Shown here in pieces: positions 53,548 through 61,920 of a stretch of 64,000 nucleotides of DNA. Within the stretch, counting starts at the first letter, position 1. Each line of letters opens with the position of its first letter. The notes under the pieces are model-generated. The model made no database searches, was not told the origin of the DNA, and saw only the letters and a list, made by a program, of their open reading frames with translations. Source of the DNA: Algihabitans albus (GTDB taxonomy: Bacteria > Pseudomonadota > Alphaproteobacteria > Kiloniellales > DSM-21159); assembly GCF_003572205.1 (NCBI RefSeq), contig NZ_QXNY01000006.1, forward strand, positions 434,001 through 498,000. The letters run 5' to 3'. A program made the position numbers and the translations under genes.

Positions 53548-53867
53548 TAACCCCGCCGTTTGAGATAGTGTTTACCACTGTCGGTAATTCTGTAACCAAC
53601 GCGAGGCACGTGCTCCGCATAGCCTTCGCAGATGATGTTGCCCTCGGATTCGTAATGAGATTTGATGTTCCGTATAAGCTGTTCCCACACTTCCTCGTTA
53701 GGTCGTGTCTCAGATCGCCTGCGATCTGCTGCTGAAAGATTGAGATAGTTCGGAAGCTCTTTTCGAAGTCTATGAAAGGTAGCCGTACTATCAGCTCGAC
53801 CCGAGGCGATCCTTAACACAGCTAGCGAAACTTCGGTTTCAGTAACGCGGTCTACATCTGTGGTCAT
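53544..53867 (-). CDS. Small protein with a winged-helix-like C-terminus, unknown function
   Basis: The 107-residue protein has a helical N-terminal half (VSLAVLRIASGRADSTATFHRLRKELP) and a segment VPRVGYRITDSGKHYLKRRGY that reads like the wing of a winged-helix DNA-binding domain of the Mrr N-terminal type. No catalytic residues are evident. It is AT-richer than backbone genes and shares the same compositional shift as the convergent methyltransferase gene, suggesting co-acquisition. It has a TTTGACCTCC-type (GGAGGTCAAA) ribosome site before ATG. Confidence 0.6.
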   Translation of the reverse strand: MTTDVDRVTETEVSLAVLRIASGRADSTATFHRLRKELPNYLNLSAADRRRSETRPNEEVWEQLIRNIKSHYESEGNIICEGYAEHVPRVGYRITDSGKHYLKRRGY

Positions 53868-54117
53868 TTTGACCTCCCTCCATAGTTGAGTTTAGTCGGA
53901 GGGAAACACTTTGGCGAGTCTTCTTGTTTTTGGCGAACCACGCTAGTTTGCTTTTATAGGATGTACGAAACAGAACATCATCTTACGGTCGCAGCACAAA
54001 ACGGTTGATCACACGTCGGCCTTTGAGGCGAATTGATTAGTTGCGCTTCTGAAACAAATGCGGCTGCCAAGCTGGATGCCTTCGACGCTTAACAACCACG
54101 CCACCCCAGACCCCCGC

Positions 54118-54492
54118 TCAACGGTCTGACATAGCGATCTTATAGCTCGCGAAAACGAAGAAGGTGCCGAGGGCGCCGTCGACCGGGCGTTGGGCCTTGC
54201 GGTAGCCGGCGACCATCGGGCCGGTCGAGAAGGCGACGGCATAGGTCAGGTGGCCGGCGATGGAGATGATGCCGGTGCCCAGGACGACGATGCCGCCGAC
54301 CCAGACGGGGGCGGTCGGGTCCATCGCCAGCGACAGGATCGCGATCCAGGTCAGCGCCGCCTTCGGGTTGGTCATCTGGATCAGCAGGCCACGGCGGTAA
54401 TAAGTCCAGAAGCCGCCCTCGGCCTCGACGGCCCGCACCGGCATCTCCTTGCCCTTCCAGGCGGCCGAAAAGGCCTTGAAGGCCAGATACAG
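54118..54492 (-). pseudogene. 5'-truncated duplicate of the LysE-family gene
   Basis: This region matches the 3' part of the intact lysE-type gene at 55960-56318 with about 13 differences in 360 bp; a central stretch of about 180 bp is identical. It encodes the last 123 residues and keeps the natural stop. It lacks the first helices, and homology ends abruptly next to the 3' end of rsgA. An ATG at 54444 could start a 108-residue product, but without the N-terminal helices it should not work. The few changes are conservative, so it derives from a once functional allele. Confidence 0.85.
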
Positions 54493-54517
54493 TGGGTCGC
54501 GGACAGCCGCGCTCGAT

Positions 54518-55609
54518 TTATCGTCCCAGTCCTTTCAGGCCTTTTGTCCTTTTTACGTAGCGGACCATCTTGCCGAACGCTTTATCCCTGGACCGGCGCT
54601 CCGCCAAGCTGGACGAATTGAAGGCTTCCTCGGCCTTGAGTTTGCGCCATCGGTCAAGCCGTGCCGCGTCGATATCGCCGGACTCTATTGCCTTTAAGAC
54701 AGCGCATCCCGGTTCCGCAAAATGCTGGCAGTCGTTGAAGCGGCATTGGGTCGACAGGCCTTGGAGGTCCGCGAACACATCGTCGATACCGACTGCCGCA
54801 TCGGTCAACTGCAGCTCGCGCATTCCGGGTGTGTCCAACACCAGGCATCCACCCGGCATGAGATACATCTGCCGCCGCGTGGTTGTATGGCGACCTTTGG
54901 CATCGTCTTCACGGATGGGCTGCGTCTTGATCGGCCGCGTATCCGCCAGGGCGTTGGTCAGGGTCGATTTGCCCACGCCGGACGACCCGAGAAACGCGAC
55001 GGTTTTGCCAGGCTTGCACCAGTCCGCCAGCCTTTCCCGTGGCTCGCCGCCACGTGCGTCGAGCGTGATAACGGCGACGAGGTCGGAAATCGCCTGGGCA
55101 TCGTCAACATAGGCTTGAGGGTTTGCGGCCAGATCGGCCTTTGTCAAAACGATAACCGGAGTGATCTCGGCGTCAAATGCCAGGGCGATATAGCGTTCCA
55201 GACGCGCGATGTTGAAATCCTGATTGCAGGACGACACGACAAACATCGTGTCGATATTGGCGGCAATCAATTGCAGCTGCCGGCCTGTTCCCGGAGCGCG
55301 CCGTCTTATCAGGCTTTTTCGTTCCAGGATCCGACTTGATTGTGGGTGCGCGCGATCGAGCAACAGCCAGTCGCCGACCGTCGCATCGGGTAGGGGCGGG
55401 ATTGTCTCGTCGATGCCATCGCCGACAACGTGCAGCCTGTTGAAATGCACTTCGACAATGCGAACCGGCGGCATCTCAACCAGCTCGTCAACGCTGATCT
55501 GTTGCGCGAAATGGGGCTGCCAGCCAAGCGTTTGGAGCGGTGACGGCTGTCGGTCCGATCCTCCGCCTCTGATCTTGGACGGAAAGAACCTGGAATAGTC
55601 CCGTGTCAT
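54518..55609 (-). CDS. rsgA: Ribosome small subunit-dependent GTPase A
   Basis: The 363-residue protein is a circularly permuted GTPase: OB-fold N-terminal domain (about 20-130), then LTKAD (G4), LGSSGVGKSTLTNAL (G1, P-loop), a GRHTTT switch, DTPGMREL (G3) and a C-terminal zinc finger CRFNDCQHFAEPGC. It acts late in 30S maturation. It lies between two copies of the lysE-type gene, and its surroundings differ in composition, so it may have been acquired or moved. A long N-terminus is present (about 40 residues ahead of the OB fold). Confidence 0.93.
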   Translation of the reverse strand: MTRDYSRFFPSKIRGGGSDRQPSPLQTLGWQPHFAQQISVDELVEMPPVRIVEVHFNRLHVVGDGIDETIPPLPDATVGDWLLLDRAHPQSSRILERKSLIRRRAPGTGRQLQLIAANIDTMFVVSSCNQDFNIARLERYIALAFDAEITPVIVLTKADLAANPQAYVDDAQAISDLVAVITLDARGGEPRERLADWCKPGKTVAFLGSSGVGKSTLTNALADTRPIKTQPIREDDAKGRHTTTRRQMYLMPGGCLVLDTPGMRELQLTDAAVGIDDVFADLQGLSTQCRFNDCQHFAEPGCAVLKAIESGDIDAARLDRWRKLKAEEAFNSSSLAERRSRDKAFGKMVRYVKRTKGLKGLGR

Positions 55610-55943
55610 TGCGGGTCAACTTTCATGTCTCAGCCAAGAGCAGGGCTCTGGCCTAAAGGGTCGGTGTCATTTGAAATCGCAAGTCAGCAGGCGCGCCGAA
55701 CGGACGTTGAACGCGCGTCTCAATTGCTGATTTTGCGTCGGGAGGCTTTTTGCCTCCCCACCTTACCGGGACATGAAATCTCCACTTCAGAGAGTGTGGA
55801 TTTAGGTCCTATTCGGATCCTTTTCAAGTTGCTCGGAAACGATGTTGGTGCGAACCGGAGCAGAGGTTCGTCGCACGATAGTGTTGCCAGCTCTAAGCAT
55901 GGAGGTGCCCAGCCTTGAGTCATCGCGTGCCCTCGCCCGAAGC
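55610..55943. other. Intergenic region between rsgA and lysE, with a small hairpin
   Basis: This 334-bp segment is unique to the inserted stretch and lower in GC. GGGAGGC TTTTT GCCTCCC (55740-55758) forms a seven-pair hairpin. Open frames on both strands (for example 55625-55918) have no ribosome site or known domain. It should contain the rsgA promoter. No repeats or attachment-site-like duplications other than the lysE copies were seen. Confidence 0.4.
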
Positions 55944-56576
55944 TCACCGATCCGAGGTGGCGATCTTATAGCTCGCGAAGACGAAGAAGCTGCCGAGCGC
56001 GCCGTCGATCAGGCGTTGGGCCTTGCGGTAGCCCGCGACCATCGGGGCGGTCGAGAAGGCGACGGCGTAGGTCAGGTGGCCGACGATGGAGATGACCCCG
56101 GTGCCCAGGACGACGATGCCGCCGACCCAGACGGGGGCGGTCGGGTCCATCGCCAGCGACAGGATCGCGATCCAGGTCAGCGCCGCCTTCGGGTTGGTCA
56201 TCTGGATCAGCAGGCCACGGCGGTAATAAGTCCAGAAGCCGCCCTCGGCCTCGACGGCCCGCACCGGCATCTCCTTGCCGGTCCAGGCGGCCGAAAAGGC
56301 CTTGAAGGCCAGATACAGCAGGTAGCAGACGCCGGCGATCTTGATGACCGTCAGAAAGGCGGCATAGGCCGTCAGCAGGGCGGTCAGGCCGAAGAGCGTC
56401 AGGGTCCCCCAGAGGAAGGAGCCGGTCCCGACGCCCAGCGCCAGGGCCTTTCCGGACCGCCGCCCGCTGGACATGGCCGTCCCGATGATCGCCAGGATGT
56501 TCGGCCCGGGACTGAACATCCCCATGACGAAGACGCCAAGGGCAATGAGAATTCCGGCGACGTAGGGCTCCAGCAA
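55944..56576 (-). CDS. LysE family amino-acid exporter (intact copy)
   Basis: This 210-residue membrane protein has six predicted helices. The N-terminal GVFVMGMFSPGPNILAIIGTAMSSGRRSGKALALGVGTGSF is the LysE/RhtB hallmark, and TNPKAALTWIAILSLAM follows in the second half. It probably exports an amino acid or small metabolite. A TTG at 56576 with GGAG 7 nt upstream fits the family N-terminus (LEPYVAGI); the ATG at 56657 would add 27 basic residues not usual in this family. Its 3' half is duplicated at 54118-54492. Confidence 0.88.
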   Translation of the reverse strand: MLEPYVAGILIALGVFVMGMFSPGPNILAIIGTAMSSGRRSGKALALGVGTGSFLWGTLTLFGLTALLTAYAAFLTVIKIAGVCYLLYLAFKAFSAAWTGKEMPVRAVEAEGGFWTYYRRGLLIQMTNPKAALTWIAILSLAMDPTAPVWVGGIVVLGTGVISIVGHLTYAVAFSTAPMVAGYRKAQRLIDGALGSFFVFASYKIATSDR

Positions 56577-56684
56577 ACCGCTTCTCCGTTTCCTTCGGAC
56601 GGCCAAGGGGCGTGCCGGCCGGCAGGCAAGCCTCGGCGCGGCGGACGCAGGTGTCAACGCCGGCCAAGGTCTCGGATGGAGGAG

Positions 56685-57509
56685 CTAGGCTCGACCGCCC
56701 GGGCAGCGATCGATGAAGTCGGTCAGCAGACCCGTGACCTCGGCCGGCCGCTCCAGGCTGGGCAGATGGGCGACCTTCGTCATCTTCCGGCCCGAAGCCC
56801 TCGGCATCGCCGCGACCATATGGCGGCATCGCTCCTGGATATGGGGAAAGTCCAGATCGCCCCAGAGGATCAGCGACGGCACCGACAGCTCGCTCAGCCG
56901 CTGGAAGTTGGGCGCGGTGTCGCTGTCCGACCCGACCGGCGGCGAGCGGAGCACGATGGAGTGCATCTCGTGGAAGAGCCGGCGCGCCGGACCCGCGACA
57001 CGGCCCTCGGGCGCGAGCGGGCCGTCCAGCCAAAGCCGCGCCTTGAGCGCGCCGATCCGCTCTGGATCGCCGCCCTTTTCGGCCTCGGTCAGTTGGGCCG
57101 TCACGCTCTCGATTTCGGGCGGATAGGTCGCCTCGGGCGCACCCGTCACGCTGGGCGCGATCAGAACGAGGCCACGGACCCGCGACGGATGCCGAAAGGC
57201 CGCGTCGATGGCAATGCGTCCTCCCTGCGAGCAGCCGACCAGGATCGCCGCTGCGCCCTCCGCCGTGGCCTCGAGCACCGCCATCAGGTCCGCGACCGAG
57301 GAATAGTCCTCCGTCTCGGCGCGGGTCTCGCCGAAGCCCCGCCGGTCGTAGGCGATGGCCCGAGAGGTGGCGCCGACGCCCTCCAGCTCCACGCGCCAGA
57401 GGCGGCGGTCGGTGACGGCGGCATGCAGGAAGACGACGGGCGCGCCCTCGCCGGCAACCTCCGCCGCCAGCAGCGCGCGCCCGGACTCGATCCGATGATG
57501 GGACATCAT
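56685..57509 (-). CDS. Alpha/beta-hydrolase fold protein
   Basis: The 274-residue protein has the hydrolase landmarks VVFLHAAVTD, YDRRGFGETRAE, the nucleophile elbow VGCSQGGRIAIDAA (serine about 94), ILWGDLDFPHIQ (acid) and KVAHLPSLERP (histidine). Catalytic triad complete; cytoplasmic. Such enzymes hydrolyse esters, lactones or epoxides. The gene is on the same strand as, and 108 nt upstream of, lysE; the link is unclear. The ATG could be either of two tandem methionine codons. Confidence 0.85.
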   Translation of the reverse strand: MMSHHRIESGRALLAAEVAGEGAPVVFLHAAVTDRRLWRVELEGVGATSRAIAYDRRGFGETRAETEDYSSVADLMAVLEATAEGAAAILVGCSQGGRIAIDAAFRHPSRVRGLVLIAPSVTGAPEATYPPEIESVTAQLTEAEKGGDPERIGALKARLWLDGPLAPEGRVAGPARRLFHEMHSIVLRSPPVGSDSDTAPNFQRLSELSVPSLILWGDLDFPHIQERCRHMVAAMPRASGRKMTKVAHLPSLERPAEVTGLLTDFIDRCPGGRA

Positions 57510-57883
57510 GATCCCTTTGGACAGGTGGTTGCGGGGCAGCCTCTTTTACCTTGAACAACGGGCCGCCGAACAGCCTAGACCGGATAGCGACGCGCCAGGA
57601 GCGCGCCTGTCATGGTGGTTGCGGCGCAGCATTCTCCTCCTACGAGCGACCAGCCAAAGCCCGTCTCCCCGGCGCCGCCCGGGCCTCCCTCAACAGATGA
57701 GACAAGGCCTCGACCCTTGGGGAGGTGACGCCCTTCGGCCAGATCAGCAGGGGTCTCAGCCGGTTCTGGCCGCTGGGCAGGGGTGAGCCCCAGGCCTTTG
57801 CGCTTGGGCAAGGTCGAGATCACGCTGCCGTTGACTCCACCTGAGACGGTACTCAACCTGCCTGAATGAGGCGGGGCATCGGA
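57510..57883. other. Intergenic stretch without a supported gene
   Basis: The 374 bases between the hydrolase and the next gene are GC-rich and have open frames on both strands, including one of 93 codons (57575-57856, minus) without a recognised domain or ribosome site. Its bias suggests a decayed coding sequence. A minus-strand reading ending RLRPLLIWPKGVTSPRVEAL looks protein-like but starts nowhere clear. No RNA gene or terminator found. Confidence 0.4.
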
Positions 57884-58354
57884 ATGAACTCGGAACGTCT
57901 AGAACGCTATCGTCCGCGCGCCCTCAGCGGTTTGGGGAGGTGGGACATCTCCCCGCTGCGCCTCAAGGTCTACGGCCTGTGTGCCGAAGGGCAGGCGCTT
58001 TCGGACAGCCTGCTTGAGGAGGCGCGCGATTTCACGCGCAGCGAGGTGCCGCCGCGCGTCGAGGCCGAAGGCCAGGACAACGGCCTGGGTTTCGTCATCG
58101 TCCATCCGGGCGACCTGGGCGTCTCCATCTCGGCGCACTGGTGGATCCAGGGCTCTGTGCTCTGTCAGCACATCCGGCGCCGGCTCTGGGGCGCGAAGGC
58201 ACCGCTGGACACCGTCAGGCGGCCGGTCGTCGCCTGCGTCTGGGAACTGGCCGTGATCGACGCGGAACAGCGCGCCTGGCGCGAGACCATGATGACGGCG
58301 CGGCCCGATCCCGAGGCTTATCTGCGCCGGCGGGTCGCCGCTGAAGACGTCTAG
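57884..58354 (+). CDS. Conserved-looking protein of unknown function
   Basis: The 156-residue product is soluble, Arg-rich, with SISAHWWIQGSVLCQHI and CVWELAVIDAEQRAWRETMMT as distinctive tryptophan-rich segments. No signal peptide or membrane helix. I do not recognise the family. The ATG at 57884 was preferred over one at 57866 because of GGCGGGG just upstream. It has normal codon bias for this genome, so it is probably a native gene. The neighbours give no functional hint. Confidence 0.7.
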   Translation: MNSERLERYRPRALSGLGRWDISPLRLKVYGLCAEGQALSDSLLEEARDFTRSEVPPRVEAEGQDNGLGFVIVHPGDLGVSISAHWWIQGSVLCQHIRRRLWGAKAPLDTVRRPVVACVWELAVIDAEQRAWRETMMTARPDPEAYLRRRVAAEDV

Positions 58355-58589
58355 AACCCAATAGATCGACTGCGTTTGTTATGGTCGGCTGGAAAAGCGA
58401 TTCTCGCTTAAGCTCGCTGGAAGTATTTTGGACGCTGAGACCGAGCGCGCTGTTCTTACTGCTTGTGCTTGCCAGGTGATCCGCGTTCGCGCATCCGCAT
58501 CCTTTTATCCGGTACGTCACTAACAGCCAGCGAGACCGGAGTTCTGGCGGAGCGCCTACACGTCTCCTTATCTGCAGGACGCTCTCCAC

Positions 58590-59357
58590 CTACCCCTTCT
58601 CGGGCAGGCGCCGCAGCAGCGGATCGATGAGCGCCGGCGGCAGGGCGGCGAGCAGCCAGACCAGGGCGTAGAGGCGGCGGGGGAAGGCGATTCGGGCGCG
58701 GTCGCGCGCCAGGCCCTTGGCGATGATCTCGGCCGCGCGCTCCGCCTCCATCAGCAGGGGCATGGGGAAGGCGTTCACGGCGGTCATGGGGCTCTTCACG
58801 TAGCCGGGGCAGATCACCGAGACCGATACGCCCTTGTCCGCCAGGTGACCGCGCAGGGCTTCGCCGTAGACCCGGACGGCGGCCTTGCTGGCGCTGTAGG
58901 CCGGCGCGCCGGGGAAGCCGCGAAAGGCGGCGAGGGAGGCCATGAGTCCGAGCTGGCCGCGCCCGCGCGCCGTCATCAGGGCCACCGCCGGCTGCACCGA
59001 GTTGAGCAGGCCGTCGAGATTGGTCGCGAAGATCCGGCGGGCCTGCTCCTCCGGTTCGGCGCCGGCCTTGCCCGTGCCGCCGGAGACCCCGGCGTTGGCG
59101 ATCAGCAGGTCGAGCGGTCGGGCCCGGTCCGCCGCCTCGATGGCCTGGGCGGTTGCGGCACGGTCGGTCACGTCGAGTGTCAGCGCGGCAACCTCGGCGC
59201 CGGCCGCGCGGCAGTCGGCGGCAACCCCGGCCAGGCGCGCCGCGTCGCGGCCCGTGAGCGTCAGACGCCGCCCCGCGCCGGCATAGCGGCGGGCCAACGC
59301 CGCGCCGATGCCGCTGGAGGCGCCCGTAATCAGGATGTGCTTCGGATCGGCGGTCAC
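58590..59357 (-). CDS. Short-chain dehydrogenase/reductase
   Basis: This 255-residue SDR has TGASSGIGAALARRYA (nucleotide-binding), DVTDRAA (cofactor specificity), IANAGVSG, and YSASKAAV with the catalytic Tyr-Lys pair. NADP preference is possible from TGRDAARLA. A hydrophobic C-terminal tail (ALVWLLAALPPALIDPLL) suggests membrane association. GTG at 59357 with GGAG 6 nt ahead is the best start; an extended frame upstream of it would add 200 residues of no similarity. Divergent from yicC, 105 bp away. Confidence 0.88.
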   Translation of the reverse strand: MTADPKHILITGASSGIGAALARRYAGAGRRLTLTGRDAARLAGVAADCRAAGAEVAALTLDVTDRAATAQAIEAADRARPLDLLIANAGVSGGTGKAGAEPEEQARRIFATNLDGLLNSVQPAVALMTARGRGQLGLMASLAAFRGFPGAPAYSASKAAVRVYGEALRGHLADKGVSVSVICPGYVKSPMTAVNAFPMPLLMEAERAAEIIAKGLARDRARIAFPRRLYALVWLLAALPPALIDPLLRRLPEKG

Positions 59358-59462
59358 GCTTCGCTCCAGGCCCGCAAGGTTGTTGCGCCGGCTGCCCCGG
59401 TCTATAAGGCCCGGCGTTCGGCCGCGTCCAGCGGCACCCTTCCCAATCGACCGGATTCCAAT

Positions 59463-60362
59463 ATGACCGCCAAGGCAGCGCTTCAGTCCATGACCGGTTT
59501 CGCCCGGACCCAAGGGGCCGACGACCGGGTCTCCTGGACCTGGGAGCTGCGCTCGGTCAACAGCCGGGGACTGGACCAGCGCTACCGCCTGCCCAGCGGC
59601 TGGGAGGCCCTGGAGCCGGAAATCCGGGCCTTGGCCGGCGAGACGCTGTCGCGCGGCAGCCTGCAGGCCAATCTGACCACCAAGGCCGGCAAGGCGCCCG
59701 CGAAGCTCACGATCAACCGAGCCGTGCTCGACCAGCTGGTGGCGATCACCAAGGAGCTGGAGACGGAGGTGCCGGCGGCCCCGGCCCGCCTGGACGGCCT
59801 GCTCTCTCTGCGCGGCGTCCTGGAAGAGAGCGAGGACGAAGAGAGCGAGGAACAGCAGGTTACACGCCGCGCGGCGGTGCGCGCCGACTTTTCCCGGGCG
59901 CTCGCGGCGCTGGCGGAGATGCGCGGGCAGGAGGGCGCGCGCCTGCAGACCCTGCTCCAGGCCCACCTGGAGCGCATCGCGGAATTAGAAGCGGCGGCCC
60001 GGGCCTGCGCGGCGACCCAGCCGGCGGCGATCAAGGCCCGCCTGAAGGCGCTGCTCGCCGAACTGCTGGAGGCCGAACCCGCCCTGCCGGAGGAACGGCT
60101 GGCCCAGGAAGCCGCCCTGCTGGTCGGCAAGGCCGACGTGCGCGAGGAACTCGACCGCCTGGCCGCCCATATCGCCGGCAGCCGCGAACTGCTGGCCGAG
60201 GGCGGCCCCGTCGGCCGGCGGCTGGATTTTCTCTGCCAGGAGTTCAACCGCGAGGCCAATACGCTCTGCAGCAAGTCCTCCGATGTCGAGCTGACCCGGA
60301 TCGGCCTGGAGCTGAAGGGCGCCATCGAGCAGCTGCGCGAGCAGGTTCAGAACCTGGAATAG
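59463..60362 (+). CDS. YicC family endoribonuclease-type protein
   Basis: This 299-residue protein has the YicC N-terminal SMTGFARTQGADD, WELRSVNSRGLDQRYRLP, and the C-terminal DUF1732 segment GRRLDFLCQEFNREANTLCSKSSD. In E. coli the homologue affects stability of small RNAs and is reported to be a ribonuclease. It is followed by gmk 7 nt later, a neighbourhood seen widely in proteobacteria. Insert of acidic residues (ESEDEESEEQQ) in the middle. Confidence 0.93.
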   Translation: MTAKAALQSMTGFARTQGADDRVSWTWELRSVNSRGLDQRYRLPSGWEALEPEIRALAGETLSRGSLQANLTTKAGKAPAKLTINRAVLDQLVAITKELETEVPAAPARLDGLLSLRGVLEESEDEESEEQQVTRRAAVRADFSRALAALAEMRGQEGARLQTLLQAHLERIAELEAAARACAATQPAAIKARLKALLAELLEAEPALPEERLAQEAALLVGKADVREELDRLAAHIAGSRELLAEGGPVGRRLDFLCQEFNREANTLCSKSSDVELTRIGLELKGAIEQLREQVQNLE

Positions 60363-60369
60363 TCGGACC

Positions 60370-61056
60370 GTGTCAGAGCGGAGCGGAGGCAGGGTGCAGG
60401 TCGAAGATACCAACAAGCAGAACGACGAGGGCGAAGCGGTCGCGCGGCGCGGCCTGGTCCTGGTGATCTCCTCCCCGTCGGGCGCCGGCAAGACCACCAT
60501 CGCGCGCGGACTGCTGGCCAGTGAGCCGGACCTGAGCCTCTCGGTCTCCTGCACCACGCGGCCGAAGCGGGCGGGCGAGGTCGAGGGGCGCGACTACCGT
60601 TTCGTCGAGCGGGACCGCTTCGCCGAGATGGCCGAGGCCGACGCCTTTCTGGAGCACGCGCTGGTGCACGATCACCGTTACGCCACGCCGCGCGAACCCG
60701 TCGAACGGATGCTTGCCGCCGGACAGGACGTCCTGCTGGACATCGACTGGCAGGGCGCCCGGCAGGTGCGGCAGGCGATCGATCGGGATATGGTGAGCGT
60801 CTTCGTGTTGCCGCCCTCGCTGGCGGAGCTGGAGCGCCGGCTCTTCGCCCGCGCCGCCGATGCCGAGGCGGTCATTCGCCGACGCCTGAAGAATGCGCTC
60901 GAAGAGATCGAGCACTGGGAGGACTACGACTACGTGGTGGTCAACCGGGTCGCGGAGGCGGCCCTCGCCGACGTCCGCAGCATTCTCCACGCCGAACGCT
61001 TGCGCCGGCGCCGTCAGGCCGGCCTGAGCGCCTTCGTCGAGGGACTTCTCGGGTAG
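60370..61056 (+). CDS. gmk: Guanylate kinase
   Basis: The enzyme phosphorylates GMP. It has the P-loop SSPSGAGKTT (about 34-43), SCTTRPKRAGEVEGRDYRFV (GMP-binding), EHALVHDHRYATPR and DIDWQGARQVR. The GTG at 60370 gives 228 residues; an alternative GTG at 60394 is 4 nt from GGAGG and gives 220, nearer the usual length. It converges with rsmA, whose stop is 7 nt away, so no room for a terminator. Confidence 0.95.
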   Translation: MSERSGGRVQVEDTNKQNDEGEAVARRGLVLVISSPSGAGKTTIARGLLASEPDLSLSVSCTTRPKRAGEVEGRDYRFVERDRFAEMAEADAFLEHALVHDHRYATPREPVERMLAAGQDVLLDIDWQGARQVRQAIDRDMVSVFVLPPSLAELERRLFARAADAEAVIRRRLKNALEEIEHWEDYDYVVVNRVAEAALADVRSILHAERLRRRRQAGLSAFVEGLLG

Positions 61057-61063
61057 GATTGGA

Positions 61064-61888
61064 TCAAAGCGCGCGGGCCAGCGCGCAGAAATCCTCGACG
61101 GTCAGCTCCTCCGCGCGCGCGGTTTCCGGCAAGCCGGTCTCCCGCAGCAGAGCTTGCGCGTCGCCGAGCGACTTCAGGGACTGGCGCAGCATCTTGCGCC
61201 GCTGGCCGAAGGCGGCCTGGGTCACGCGCTCCAGGGCGGGCAGGGGGGCCGGCGCGAGCGGTTGCGCGCGCGGGATCAGCCGAACCACGCTCGAGACCAC
61301 TTTCGGCGGCGGTACGAAGGCGCGGGGCGGCAGATCGAACTGCAGGCGGGTCTCGCAGAGCCATTGGGTCAGGATGGAAAGGCGGCCGTACTGTTTCGTC
61401 CGCGGTACCGCCACCAGGCGCTGCGCGACCTCCTGCTGCAGCATGACGGTGATGGACTCGAGGACCGTCGGATCCTCGGCGATCCGGGCCAGCCAGGCGA
61501 TCAGGAGCGGCGTTCCGACGTTGTAGGGCAGGTTGGCGACGACACGGCGCGGGCCCGGACCCAGCGCGGTGAGATCGACCTGCAGGGCGTCCGCCTCCAG
61601 CAGCTCCAGGCGGCCGGGGGCGGCGGCCGCGACCTCCGACAGGGCCGCACGGCAGCGGGGATCCTTTTCGACCGCCACCACGCGGGCGGCGTCCTCCAGC
61701 AGAAGTCCGCGCGTCAGGCCGCCCGGACCGGGGCCGATCTCCACCGTCGTGCCGGAGGCGAGATCGCCGGCCGTTCTGGCGATGCGGCGCGTCAGGTTGA
61801 GATCGAGCAGGAAGTGCTGTCCCAGGCTCTTGCGGGCGGCCAGCCCATGGGTCGCGATGACCTCCCGCAAGGGCGGCAGGGCCGTCAA
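61064..61888 (-). CDS. rsmA: 16S rRNA dimethyladenosine transferase
   Basis: The 274-residue methyltransferase dimethylates A1518 and A1519 of 16S rRNA. Motifs are KSLGQHFLLDLN, TVEIGPGPGGLTRGLL (SAM-binding), VVANLPYNVGTPLL (NLPY active site) and the C-terminal RNA domain. TTG at 61888 is the likely start, as no ATG or GTG is in frame. It lies 32 nt after surA; in related genomes pdxA lies between them but not here. Confidence 0.94.
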   Translation of the reverse strand: MTALPPLREVIATHGLAARKSLGQHFLLDLNLTRRIARTAGDLASGTTVEIGPGPGGLTRGLLLEDAARVVAVEKDPRCRAALSEVAAAAPGRLELLEADALQVDLTALGPGPRRVVANLPYNVGTPLLIAWLARIAEDPTVLESITVMLQQEVAQRLVAVPRTKQYGRLSILTQWLCETRLQFDLPPRAFVPPPKVVSSVVRLIPRAQPLAPAPLPALERVTQAAFGQRRKMLRQSLKSLGDAQALLRETGLPETARAEELTVEDFCALARAL

Positions 61889-61920
61889 GGCGTCGGTGTC
61901 GGCCTCGTGGCGCGCGCGCG

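Noticed and set aside
55625-55918. A 97-codon plus-strand frame between rsgA and lysE
   Set aside because: No ribosome site or family resemblance, and it runs over a hairpin; likely chance.
58355-58589. tRNA or small RNA gene in the spacer before the SDR gene
   Set aside because: No acceptor stem, T-loop consensus or CCA context was seen on either strand.
58845-59462. In-frame upstream extension of the YicC protein
   Set aside because: It overlaps the divergent SDR gene in antisense; YicC proteins begin near SMTGFAR, matching the ATG at 59463.
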